Source of the DNA: Polytrichum commune
Lineage: Eukaryota > Streptophyta > Polytrichopsida > Polytrichales > Polytrichaceae
Assembly: GCA_950295325.1 (NCBI GenBank)
Contig: OX485807.1
Coordinates: forward strand, 12,799,001-12,863,000
DNA: 64,000 bases
Direction of reading: 5' to 3'
The notes beneath the pieces were generated by a model that was not told the DNA's origin, did not search any database, and was given only the letters and a program-made list of their open reading frames with translations. This document shows, one piece after another, positions 47,172-58,199 of this stretch (the stretch's first letter is position 1; every line of letters starts with the position of its first letter). A program made the translations under genes and the position numbers.

Positions 47172-48778
47172 CAGTGACTTCAAGAAATGAGTCAATGCCC
47201 CTATCAAGGAGCATTGATGGGGGCTAGCCGGGAAACATTAAGGCGGATGAAGCCGAGCAAAAAAATCTATTGTGCCTCATGCACTCTTAACACATGCCAC
47301 ATGGCGCTTTGCCTAAATAATATCTACATTGTGAGTTAAGATCACAAATGTGCATGTACCCTTATAGACTCATTTTTTGAGGTGGCTTGTGGAGCAACTT
47401 CACATGAGTGTAGAACATAGAGAAATTTGTGTTTTTTGATGAATTTTTTTGTGATTTCTCTTCTCTTCCTTCTTGTGGACCATACTGTGGAGAATAGGAA
47501 TTAGAATTGGCATGATGAAGCCAATTTCAGGAGACAAAGTGAGAGATATTGTTGCTCTTTTGATGAAAGGTAAGAGTACAAGAGTGGTTGCGAAGTCATT
47601 GGGTTTCTCACAGAGTACGGTGAATAGAGTGAGGAAGAAACATTGTAGTAACTTAGAATTGCCAAAACGAGGTGTTCCAAAGATTCTTAGCACTTCAGAG
47701 AGACGATGTGCTATGCGTTTGGTCACGGTTGGAGGGCTGGAAACGGCAGTACATGCAGCAAAAATGTTGAGAGAGGGTAGAGAAGTGGGTTTCTGTGATA
47801 ACACTTTGCGGTCTGCTTTGAGAGATGCTGGATTGAGTGCATGTGAGAAGATTCCTAAGCCTTGTTTGTCACATAAAAATGTACGAGAGAGGCTACAATT
47901 TGCAAGAATTCATGAAGAGTGGACAATAGAGGATTGGAAGAGAGTTGTATTCAGTGATGAAACGAAGATAAATCGTTTCAATGCGGATGGGAGGACTTGG
48001 TGTTGGGTCAATGACCAAAAAATCTTCCCTGATCGTGCAGTGAAGCAAACAGTGAAGCATGGTGGAGGGTCTTTGATGCTATGGAGTTGTATGACAGCAA
48101 GAGGTGTAGGTGATTTACAAAACGTGGATGGGCGTATAAATGCGAAGGACTATATTACAATCTTGCATGGAGATTTGTACTTGAGTTTAGAGAGATTAGG
48201 ATACTTGAACCTCGATAACGTCATTTTCCAGCATGATAATGCTCCTATACATAAGGCAAAGATTCTTCAAAAATGGTTCTTAGAGCAACCATTCACTATT
48301 TTAGAGTGGCCAGCTCAATCCCCAGACCTAAATCCCATAGAACATGTTTGGGCAATTCTGAAACATCGTTTGAATTCCTATCCAACTCCTCATGTAGGTC
48401 TTTTGCAATTATGGGAGCGTGTGGAGGAGACTTATAAGACGATCACTACATAGCAGTGTGAGAGATTGTATGCTAGCATGCCAGATCGAATTGCAGTTGT
48501 TTTGGCTGCTCGTGGAAAGTGGACAAGATTTTGACCACTCTTTCTATAACGCCTCAAAAAATGAGTCTATGTACATAGTCAACTTTGGCACTATGTATGT
48601 TTTTAATCTAGTGGCAATTTCTTTTCAATTTTCTTGAGGTTGTCAGTTACTTCATGCTCTCAAACTTTCATGTTCAAAATTTATTGCTTCATTGATTCAT
48701 TTATTGATTCTTCATACTCTCTACGTTGTTACTTTTCTAAATCAAATACCCTCATAGACTCATTTCTTGAAGTCACTG
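47172..48778 (+). mobile_element. Tc1-like transposon, 1607 bp, with doubled end repeats
   Basis: Outer inverted ends share CAGTGACTTCAAGAAATGAG then TC(A/T)ATG (47172-47204 and 48749-48778). Second, inner copies of the same motif lie at 47363-47383 and 48552-48571, in opposite orientation to the outer copy on the same side. The left flank is TA, the expected Tc1 target; the right flank now reads AT, so that base pair is changed or the edge is slightly off. It carries one transposase frame. Confidence 0.85.
47473..48453 (+). CDS. Tc1-family DD34E transposase with an early stop
   Basis: Reads as a cut-and-paste transposase of the IS630/Tc1/mariner superfamily. An N-terminal helix-turn-helix (about residues 21-55, with STRVVAKSLGFSQSTVNRV) binds the ends. 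The catalytic acids are Asp162 (FSDETKINRF), Asp255 (FQHDNAPIH) and Glu290 (SPDLNPIEHVW). There are 34 residues between the last two, the Tc1 pattern, unlike the DD39D of typical plant mariner elements. Met14 or Met15 is a likelier start than Met1. The frame meets TAG at 48451-48453. The same frame continues with 26 typical C-terminal codons (including SMPDRIAVVLAARGKW) to TGA at 48532-48534. A single base change therefore probably shortened it, and activity is doubtful. Confidence 0.93.
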   Translation: MWTILWRIGIRIGMMKPISGDKVRDIVALLMKGKSTRVVAKSLGFSQSTVNRVRKKHCSNLELPKRGVPKILSTSERRCAMRLVTVGGLETAVHAAKMLREGREVGFCDNTLRSALRDAGLSACEKIPKPCLSHKNVRERLQFARIHEEWTIEDWKRVVFSDETKINRFNADGRTWCWVNDQKIFPDRAVKQTVKHGGGSLMLWSCMTARGVGDLQNVDGRINAKDYITILHGDLYLSLERLGYLNLDNVIFQHDNAPIHKAKILQKWFLEQPFTILEWPAQSPDLNPIEHVWAILKHRLNSYPTPHVGLLQLWERVEETYKTITT

Positions 48779-49779
48779 ATGTAATGTAATGAATCCTGAG
48801 AAGCAAGTCCACCCTCTGTGTGCCTAGATCATATCATAACCCATGTGACATACCATTTCTTCCATGCCTGCCCCTTAAAGTGGCTCCCATATGTTTCACC
48901 AAACAATGTGGGACATCTAGAACTCAAGAATTTGAGGACACATGGTGAAGCAGGTTGCAAATAATGCTCAATGTACAACACACGGTACATGTTACATGTA
49001 AATTGCCTTGAACATGTACAAATTAAATCGCTCATTTTTAAAACAATAATTGTTGTGAAGAGATTTGCAAGCCACATCGTTGACACATTTAACAAGAAGT
49101 GAAGACAACTGAAGCCTAAGAGAAGACAAGAGAATGGTCAAACTTGAATTCTTTTTCAAAAATGCCCTTTTTGGGGATATATTAAAAAAAATCAACGCAT
49201 TCACTTTTTGGTGCATGGTCGTTCTTCTTGGTCCACATTGAGTTTACACCTAGTGTGGGGCCCAAAGGCTTTGTAAATTGATTTTTTAGGAAATCGGACC
49301 ATGGAAAAGGGCTATCTTCCATGGTCCGACTTCATGGTCCATGGTGTAAACCGGCCCTAAAGCAAGGTCTCTAAACATTATTTAGGTGTTCATTCAAAAA
49401 AAATTAATGAAAAATTTAAAAAAATTATTGGATATACAACAGAGTTATCCTTTGATTCAGCTAGAGTTTTGAGCGGGAGTTAGTTGTTTTACATTTTAAA
49501 ATTAAGATCAAAATTTAAAACTTTTGATGTTTAGTAAGTTTCTAGTGCAAGCTTGGAAGCAACGTAAAGGTTTGAGCACAAAAACACATTATATATATAT
49601 CGGCTCATTGAAGGCAAAACTCATTTTGACATGTCAGGAGGTGTTAAAACTATAGAAAGTTCTAACACTTGAGGTTGAGAGCAACTATAGAAAGTTTTGT
49701 ATGCAAAACAAACAACTCCCAACCAAATCTCCAGTTGAATTAAAGGATAACTACATTGATTATCCCAATTAGTGCGTGT

Positions 49780-51640
49780 TAATAGTTGGAATCATGCAAA
49801 GCAATGACGGCTTACTCAAGAGTTCAAATTTCATAATTGAAAGTTCAATAGATTATTCGGGCATCATAGAACATAAATGACTTTGCTTGGTAAAATATAA
49901 CATTTGATAGTTATAGCATTGCTTAACTCCAAGGATTAACACATACTAATTGGGATTATCAATTATCAATGTACTTAGACTACACCATTCATAGTATTTA
50001 ATGTCACATGCATAATAATGTCACTCACCCTATTTTGAGTCATATGCTAGGTTACACTAATGATCAACAACTTCATCAATAGTGGCATCTTATGGCACTT
50101 GGCATTCAAGTGCACTCTCTAATATATTGGCATCATGTGACGTACTTAGATTAAAATACTTAATGTTGGATTATGCAAGAAAGAAAGACTAACCATATTT
50201 TGTTGTACTTAGCATGTGAGTAGATTAGAGTCAGACAACTCCAAAGAAAGAAATAGATTAGAGAACCCAAGAGAATGGTGCACAAGGGTTAGACAACCCA
50301 TGATGGAATTGTGCAATGGACTTAGTCAACTCCCAATCAAAGATCTTAGTGTTGGAGTTAGACAACTCCAACTGGAAGATATGAATTGCAGTTAGACAAC
50401 TCCCAGCAGATGGATATTATTCATTGGAGCCATACAACTTTGAATGAATAAATCTAGTTGGAATTAGACAATTCCAACTACAAAAAAAATGTACGAATGA
50501 TCTAGTTGGAATTAGACGGTTCCAACTAGAATAAATTATCACGTTCCTCTTTTACGCAAGAATAGCGCAAGCATGAATGCACATGAGACATTTTCAAACC
50601 TTTTTACTTTACAAAAAGATTTACAACTTAAGCACAATATTGTGATTGCTATGAGCTTGAACCACCCAACCATAGGAGAGACACAAGACAATCCTCTCTC
50701 CTACCCCAAGCTTTCTCTTATATCCCAAAGGCACTCCTAGTCTTATTCATCGTTATCTATAGTATCTATGAGATACTTGTAGAAATCTCAAGTATTACTA
50801 AATTTAGATTCAAGCTTCTTTATCTATATACATAGATCATTTCACCGTGTGATATTTTCTCATCTTTTGGCTCAATCACAATCCTCTAATTGGAATTGTT
50901 TAATTCTCACTTTATGTATTCATCCATTCTTCTAACTGGAATTGTCTAATTCCAACTTCATCCAATCATCCATTCTTCTAGTTGGAATTGTCTAGTTCCA
51001 ACTAGATTTATTAATTGAGACATATCTAGCTTCAATGAATAATATCCATCCGTTGGAAGCTACCTAACTCCAATTCAAATATTCTAGTTGGAGTTGACTA
51101 ACTCCAAGACAAAGATCTTCCAAAGGGAGGTGTCTAACTCCAATGCAAGGATCTTTCGATCGGGAGATGTCTAACTCCACTGCACAATTCCTCTATGGGT
51201 TGTCTAGCCCTTATGCACCATCCTCTGTTGGGTTGTTTGACCCAATTTTATTGTTTGAAATTGTCTAACTTCAATCACCATCTGCTCATATGCTAAGTAC
51301 AATAAAATATGATTAGTTTTTCTTTCTTGCATAATCCAACATTAAGTCTTTTAATCTAGGTACATCACACATGAGTATGCTCAATACATGTTATAAGGTG
51401 CATGCCTATGTTACACGATGGTCTAGAAATTGACTAAATTGTACACAAATGACACTTGGCATTAGTATGCTCAATAATATCTTCTCTATGCATAATAAAA
51501 CACAGAACTATCATCTCAAAGATCCCAATGTGCTACGCTAAATGTCAAAATGCAAACATTTTTTATTTTATAAATACTTATGCTGACAAATAGTATCATG
51601 TTGGCAATTAGCGGGTGTAACATATCGAATGGTTGTACAC
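49780..51640 (-). repeat. Dispersed repeat R6, copy interrupted by a foldback element
   Basis: The parts 49780-50135 and 51370-51640 together match 22150-22680 in reverse orientation. They include GATCAACAACTTCATCA and AGTATCATGTTGGCAATTAG. The 1.2-kb insert lies between the CATACTCATG and CCAA words that are contiguous at 22450-22460. Confidence 0.75.
50136..51369. mobile_element. Foldback element with iterated short palindromes, 1234 bp
   Basis: Ends are inverted: TGTGACGTACTTAGATTAAA on the left and TGTGATGTACCTAGATTAAA on the minus strand at the right. The flanks CATCA and CATGA may be a 5-bp target duplication with one change. Each arm, about 400 bp, is an array of short palindromic units such as TTGGAATTAGACAATTCCAA and TTGGAGTTAGACAACTCCAA. 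No open frame is seen. The uninterrupted R6 copy at 22150 gives an empty site, so this is a real insertion. Confidence 0.8.
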
Positions 51641-51856
51641 CATTTATGATATTTAGTGTCACTTACTATTCATAGTGACCATTGATGTAACATTTTATTG
51701 TTGATGTAATTTTTTTACCAAGTAAAGATGTTGATGCTTTATGGTGTCCAATCAACCAATTTAACTCTTTTTTGATAAAATATGATATCTATAGTTGAAA
51801 GTTATAGCACAATATAACTCCAATAGTAAGTGACACTAAATGTCATAAACAATGTA
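51640..51856. mobile_element. Small MITE, family R7
   Basis: Inverted ends share TTTATGA(T/C)ATTTAGTGTC then ACTTACTATT. No coding capacity. Related ends lie at 44866 and near 335. Confidence 0.6.
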
Positions 51857-52169
51857 CACACTAAGTAGGTTATTTAGTGTTTGAATGTATTCAATGTTGT
51901 TACTACCCTACCCTGCTCAACATTAATTTTTCTATCCCTTGACAATCAGTGTTAGAAGATATGCTAGGAGATATGCTGAAATTCTCCTTTGATCATTTTT
52001 TTTTTGCATATCCTTACTAACACTAAATTCAGACATGTAACTTCCACATATTATCATAGTTGATATTTAGTGTTTGAGTTTACATTTGATGTTACTTAAT
52101 TTCATAGGGTTATTGACATTGAGGGTGTGTGTTCAAATTTATTGTATCAAACACTAAATATCCTAGTGA

Positions 52170-52669
52170 GGGCCGCTTTACACGTAGAGGCCGGCCCGAT
52201 TCCCCTTGAGGCTGATTGCATGAAATTTCAACCCTTTTTGGGTTGGAGGCCGGCCTCAACTACACATTATAATAAGATTATATGGGGGCCAATTTTCCCA
52301 TATGTAAGGGCCTTGGGGTCAAGAAGCTAGGCCGATTCAATAAATCTAGCATAATCCAACGGATCTAGCATAATCTAGCATAGAGCCATTCATATTTCCA
52401 CATAATCCAATGGCTAAAACAAATTATTGAAATTTGAAATTGGCCCCAAGGCCAAGAATTGGCCTTCTATTTTGGGTGCACCCAATTCAATGAGCTCGGG
52501 CCGTGTCATACCATGCATTTTTTTATTAGAAAATTCATACCACCAAATCGGCCCAGCCTCTAGGTGTAAAGGGGTTGGGACTGATTTCAGCCTTTTGGCC
52601 AATCACAAGTGAGGATTTCAAGCCTCTTTACACAACAAATTGGCCCGGCCTCTAGGTGTAAAGCGGCCC
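52170..52669. mobile_element. PIF/Harbinger-like MITE, 500 bp
   Basis: Ends are GGGCCGCTTTACACGTAGAG on the left and, on the minus strand, GGGCCGCTTTACACCTAGAG at the right, continuing as GCCGG. The right flank TTA is shared with the next element; the left flank is TGA, one base off. Confidence 0.75.
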
Positions 52670-52672
52670 TTA

Positions 52673-53806
52673 GGAGCGGTTTACACTATGGACCATGAAG
52701 TCGTCTCACGTAAGAGGCCTATTTTGCGTGGGACGACTTCACGGGACGACTTCCATGGTCCGAGTTACTAAAATATTAGTTTTCATGGTTCATGGGCCCT
52801 TCACTAGGTGTAAACCGAATGTGGACCATGAAGAATGACCATGCACCAAAAAGTGGAGGTGCTGATTTTTTTAATACATGTCCAAAAAGGGCAATTTTGA
52901 AAAAAAATTAAGTTTGATCATTCCTTGTCTTCTCTTGGGCTTCACTTGTCTTCACTTCTTGTTAAATGTGTCGAAGATGTGGCTTGCAAATCTTCTCACA
53001 ACAATTTTTTTTAAATAAAATAAAATGAGCAATTTAATTTGTACATGCTAAATGTAATTTACATGTGACATGTACCTTGTGTTGTCACTACACTAAATAG
53101 GATATTTAGTGTTTGATTATATTTAATGTTGTTACCACCTTACCTTGCTCAACACTAATTTTCAAATTTTTGATAATTAATGTTAGAAGATTTCCCATTG
53201 CACTTCTTTTGACTACCCTACAATCACTAAACCACTACATTTTTTATTTTATTTTTTGCAATTGCATTTTGTAAGAATATTGGGGTGTGTAATATACCGT
53301 TGGAAAGGTATTTTCAAGACCTTTCCAACGGTATATTACAAGCCCCAAAATTACAAACATTACATTTGGTAGACCGAAAAAACAAATATGCACTTGAATT
53401 CTTGAGTTCTAGATGTCCCGCGTTGTTTGGTGAAACACGTGTGAGCCGGTTTAAGGGGTAGGGCAAGGTAGTGCTGGTATGTCTCATGGGCTATGGTATA
53501 ATTAAGGCGCTTAAAAGGTAGATTCATTAAAAATTTATTGAAATGGTATTTCTCTGACATGGGCCCTTGCTTCTCCTACCAGACCACCTCTCTTGCCTCT
53601 CTCAACGCAAAACCCGTTGGACCATGTCAGTGCATTTATTAGGCCTTAAAAATTATATTTTAGGGACCTCGAGTCCTCGACCCCATGGTCCCTCTGCCAT
53701 TTTTTCCTTAGTGTAAACCGAAGTTGTCCCGGGAGAACTTCAACAGCCAATCAGCTACCTTGCAGAGCCCTGGTCCAACTTCATGGTCCATAGTGTAAAC
53801 CGCCCC
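52673..53806. mobile_element. PIF/Harbinger-like MITE, 1134 bp
   Basis: Flanked by TTA (52670-52672 and 53807-53809). Ends are GGAGCGGTTTACACTATGGA and, on the minus strand, GGGGCGGTTTACACTATGGA. It is a reversed relative of the 46820 element. A segment at about 53090-53225 (ACTAAATAGGATATTTAGTG onward) resembles 51866-51960 and looks like a further insert. Confidence 0.82.
53280..53348. repeat. Hairpin, 30-bp arms with 9-nt loop
   Basis: The inner 21 bp of each arm (53289-53309 and 53319-53339) pair perfectly around ATATACCGTTGGAAAGGT. The arms extend to about 30 bp with two mismatches. It lies inside the 52673 MITE. Confidence 0.85.
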
Positions 53807-53809
53807 TTA

Positions 53810-54500
53810 GTATAGTGTTTCTCTGGATCCATCAGTATCAAGGTTCGGCATGGGAAAGGATACGAGTCAACGAGATTTGCAACGTCACACAAGAAGATAT
53901 TAAATTTGAGACTCCTCCTGCATGGTACCACCAATGACGCATGTGTGTCGTCACATTTGTCTTTGTGAGAACGGAATCCGTGACCCACAAATTCTTATTT
54001 ATTTTGACATGAAAGTTCATAACATTATTCACCTATGTGAGTCGGTTCCATGCTCCTAGAATATGTTAGTTATATTTCATGAGTCTTTGAACAAATTGAG
54101 AATATTCATTTATTATTCATACATTCATGTTGATCTTGGAAATTTGTGTGGAGTTATACTCCTGGCACTTATGCGAAGGAACTACTATTCATCCCATGAA
54201 TATTTGCACAAAAAAAAATTATTCATCCCTATATATTTCTTGGAATCGTTATTAATAGCAACACTATTATTGAAATATACCGACATTATTCATAATATAC
54301 TTACTATTCAAGCCGACATTATTCATTATTTGTACAAGCGTCAGTTTCTTCCTACTTCTAGGTTTCTTCCCGTGAAGGTAAGATAGTGGAGGCCATGTCA
54401 CATGCTAAGTATAAAACGAAACACAATCATGGAGTTGGATAATGTTATGTTGAATGAATGAAATTGATTTCAGAGTTTGAGAAGCCGAAAGGCTTATGGA
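53810..54500. other. Intergenic, no gene seen
   Basis: The 54060-54390 stretch has an open 107-codon frame of low-complexity, isoleucine-rich composition (iterated ATTATTCAT words) and is unlikely to be a gene. Confidence 0.4.
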
Positions 54501-54505
54501 ACTAA

Positions 54506-54899
54506 GGGCCGGTTCACATGGGGGTCCCAAGTCTCAAGTCCCACTCATGTTAGCAGGTCTCAACATGGAGGCAAAGTCCCAACTTGTGAGCCTCAAGTAA
54601 TCACTAAAACATGCTTAATTATCATCAAAGTTAGATCTTGATTAATTTATGAAAAGGAGTCGTGGGACTTGGGTTGGGAGTTGTGTCTAGCTTTTGCTCA
54701 ACCCAACTCGCAACACAAGTCCCAAGCCTCACCTCCAAAAAGTGTTGCCATGTAGGCATTCATGTCATCCTTGGGACTTAGGACTTAGGTTGTCATGTGA
54801 AGTGGTAAGTCCCAACTTCCATGCTCTCAACGGCTAAGATTGCGCAGATTGACTTCAAGTAACTTGGGACTTAGGACTTGGGACCCATGTGAACCGGCC
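54506..54899. mobile_element. PIF/Harbinger-like MITE, about 394 bp
   Basis: Inverted ends share GGCCGGTTCACATGGG then GTCCCAAGTC. The left flank is TAA; the right flank (TTATAA) fits only loosely. The interior repeats GGACTTAGGACTT-like words. No coding capacity. Confidence 0.7.
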
Positions 54900-54909
54900 T
54901 TATAAAATA

Positions 54910-55680
54910 CATCAAGATTGTGTCAAGCCTACTTATTCCCTGGAGTGGTGTAGTGCAGTAGCCTGCAAGAGGTAGAGGCTAATTTCAACTTGATGGTCCA
55001 ATTGGAAGAAAAAAATACTCGAGACTCCCTAATATTGCCCTCTCAAATAGTGATTGAAACTATCTCTAATGGAATTATATAGGGGACACTCTAACACAAA
55101 TTGTGTCAGGTTCTCAACTACAATATAAGATCAAAAGTAGCATAGTCTATTATTACTATAGATAAGGATAGTTGACCACCATCCAATTTTGATGGCAAGT
55201 CAATGATTCGAGGTGCGGTAAACAACAATGATCTTGTGTTGTGGTGGTGTCAATGGTTGCTTCAAGTACAATTCACATCCGTATTTGAGGAAATCCATGA
55301 GGTGGAGGTAATCTAGTTTCTTCCCCAAGAGATGGAAAGAGTTCCACTTTTTAGCAAGAAAGTCCTCCCTGAAATCTTCAAATGTGATTTTTGATGTAGG
55401 GTTGGCTTGCATTCCCAATGAGATAGACCCTATGATGCCTTCCACATGGTTGTCAATTCATGCCAAGTATTAGCCCTTTGTTTGGCAAGGTGTTGGAAGA
55501 GTGATGTTCCTTGACTAACTGACCAAGTGGAGGCTAGGTGGGCGAGCCGTTATTGAAAACTCGTAGTTAGTTTAAGAGCGCATAATTCCATGAGAAGTTC
55601 TCCAAATTTTGCCAATAGAACATGATAGGTTGTCGAAAAATGCAACGGAATTATAGGTTGATAATAACATAGGTATTATT
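54910..55680. other. Intergenic, no gene seen
   Basis: An 81-codon minus-strand frame at 55200-55445 shows no recognisable motif. Confidence 0.35.
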
Positions 55681-55689
55681 GTCTTATTA

Positions 55690-56062
55690 CCAAGGGGATT
55701 GCCCTTTTGTCGAGATCCAAGGAAGAATTTCTAAAGTTAGGGCCCCATGGCTCATAAAGTTGCAGTGCATGGGGTGTTGGAGTTAGGTGGAGTCCATCTT
55801 CATGAACGAAATTTAGGAGATGTGAATACCGACAAGAAGACCACGATCTTTCTTTTATTATGACAAGATAAGCATGGTCTCAAGGAGAAGATAATTCCTT
55901 CCTATTCCTTTGTTGTGGTTGGTTGCTAGGGTATTGAATTCAAGACACATGATGAGGGTATTTAGAGCCTAGTCAATGTGTAATTAGTTTGTTAGGTGTT
56001 GTTTCCAAGACACATAATGAGTGTATAAAGATCAAATTAGTGGTAGAATATCATCTAATCAT
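55690..56062 (-). repeat. Dispersed repeat R1, copy 3
   Basis: The reverse complement matches 4310-4800 and 39307-39790. Shared words include CACTCATTATGTGTCTTGGA, AACAAAGGAATAGGAAG and the CCCCTTGGTAATA end. Confidence 0.6.
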
Positions 56063-56069
56063 AGACAAT

Positions 56070-57460
56070 AATGACAACCGGTATTCTATATAAAGGGGTA
56101 TACTTGGAGCCCAATACGAGGTGTCAGAAAGTCCATAATACATCAATCTAGCATAACACTTTAAAATTTCATAACTAATTCATGCTATGTCCAATAACAA
56201 ACACAAAATAGAAAAAATTGTTCTCTTGATTTACATTGAAATTTTCTTGAAGAAACTCACAATTATCTAGATGCTAAAATTGGTCAGGATCACGGGTAGG
56301 TCACTTAGTGCATTTTAAAAACGACGTGCGGCATAATATAGAGAGGATTAAAATCATTTGAAATAAAAATTATAAAGGAATTCCAAATAATGAAGGGGCC
56401 ATTAAATGTAGACAATCCCATTATAAGTAAGTTAGATGGACATAAAAATGTGGGCCATTATTTTTTTGTAAAATTAATATAGGGGGTGAAGATAAAGATC
56501 CTAGAAGGTATGTTTAGTATGTTTGCTATGGTCTCCTATGTGTTTTCTTCATAACTTTGTTTGCAATGATATTATTGTTTGCACCCTTCTTTGTTTCTAT
56601 GGTTTCCCTTAACACTCGTCAATGTGTTAGGAAGTAGATTAGCTTTTATTACTTAAAAGGAATATAGAGTACAAAAAATTACAGTGACTTGGACAATATA
56701 AGTAATGAAAGGGTGCAAACAAATGGGCCATTTTTAAAATTTAAGTAATTATAGGGAAGCTTTAATTCAACCCTTGAAGGTAAATAGCCCCAAAACAAAA
56801 AACTCCCAGCCGCACGTGGTGCACAAAAATGCCTTAGAGTGACCTACCCGTGGTCAGGATGTAGTTCTCTATGATAGGCCAACATACCATAGTTCCAAGC
56901 GGAACGGTTGGAAAGCATTCATCCTAGAAATCAGAAGTTGCTAGACAATGGGGTAGCAACTCCACAAGCTTGAGAAGACATAAAAAATACAACACAAAAG
57001 GCCCTATTCTAAATACTATCAACTCCACATAAAAGCCTTAAAATGCAAAAAATAATTTATCTAGACATTAACTACACTTGGAGTTGTGGTTCTTGATACC
57101 TACGCATCCACATGTGATTATTTTTCTCAATTCAATTCATTAGCATTTAGAAACATTTTGCTTGTTTTTAATGTACTTATTGTTTTATTTGTTTGTGGTA
57201 TCAAGTTGCTAATATTCATGCTTGTAGCATTTGAGGGAGATTTAGTCATATTTGATGTCATTATGTCTCCTTTGTGCAATTCTCATCACATGTGAAAGTG
57301 TCTCTCATACTATCTCCATAGCAGTTGATGATGAACCTATTTGAAAGGTTGCAAAGCATTCCCACATTAGTAAGTTTGGTTGATACTTAATATGTGCATT
57401 TTAGAGTATTTGAATATTGCTAAAAATCCGAATTTCAATCACCTCCAAGCTTGATGTTGC
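56070..57460. other. Intergenic, no gene seen
   Basis: Two related words, GTGACCTACCCGTG at about 56840 and its inverse CACGGGTAGGTCAC at about 56292, hint at a 560-bp inverted-repeat element. The inner sequence ATGGTGTCA-like matches are weak. CACGTGG and GACGTGCGGC also pair imperfectly. Confidence 0.35.
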
Positions 57461-57719
57461 TCCCTCCACATGCAAAAAGTATTTGTTAAGGTTATGGCAA
57501 CTCCTAAAATATCCCAGCAATTGATTTAGTGTACATATGCAGATAACGAGGCATAGGATGATAATCAAGATGATAGCGAGAATGAATCACATCGTAGGCA
57601 AGATGTTTGAATGTGTGTGTGTTGTTTTCATTATATGACTTTCTTTGAATTTAAACAACCTTCGGGATTAAGTAAATCCTTCCACACCTAGGTCTGAGCT
57701 TGTATTATTGCCTATAAGT

Positions 57720-58000
57720 ACTAGCAAAATGTTGTTTATATTGGAGTTAATTTTCCATGGTGACATGTATTGTTGTGTTAAGTACTCAATTATAGAATAT
57801 CAATATGAGACCTTAAAAACCTTTCATCAAAAGTAAAGGTTTAAAGCAAATGGTTCAATATGGTTCAAAACATAAATTTGTTAATCTTAAATTTTTTGAA
57901 GTTGTAATTTTTTTCATATTCCTTGAATTCATTATAAACTTGAGGTCAACATAATTTATTGGCGTAAATCCATCAATGTGATATAATGTTATCATATTTT
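57720..58000 (+). repeat. Dispersed repeat R2, copy 3
   Basis: Shares AGCAAAATGTTGTTTA, AATTATAGAATATCAATATG and ATTCATTATAAACTTGAGG words with 2760-3010. Confidence 0.6.
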
Positions 58001-58199
58001 AAACAAGTTTGAGTGACAATTCTTTGTTCAATGTCACCTACTTTTTTACCTCTAACACCATCTTCTAGTATACTTTGTGAACATAAGTTTTCTTGACTTT
58101 TGAAACGTTTATTGTTTTATTTTACAAAATTTAAAGTTAGTTTATATTAGTTTTGAATTAATTCCACTTTAGCCTTGACATGTATCGGGAGTTGTTCAC

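Larger units (their letters stand above)
46820..49357. mobile_element. PIF/Harbinger-like MITE split by a Tc1 element
   Basis: Flanked by TAA (46817-46819 and 49358-49360), with inverted ends GGGCCAGTTTAGACCATTG and GGGCCGGTTTACACCATGG. Its outer parts match the copy at 52673-53806 in reverse orientation on both sides of the insert, for example GGGACATCTAGAACTCAAGAA and GCAAGCCACATCGTTGACAC. Without the 1.6-kb Tc1 insert, the host element would be about 930 bp. It encodes nothing itself. Confidence 0.8.

Noticed and set aside
47400-47804. 134-codon minus-strand frame
   Set aside because: It is antisense to the N-terminal part of the transposase.
54063-54386. 107-codon plus-strand frame
   Set aside because: Isoleucine- and tyrosine-rich low-complexity sequence made of ATTATTCAT-like words, without any motif.
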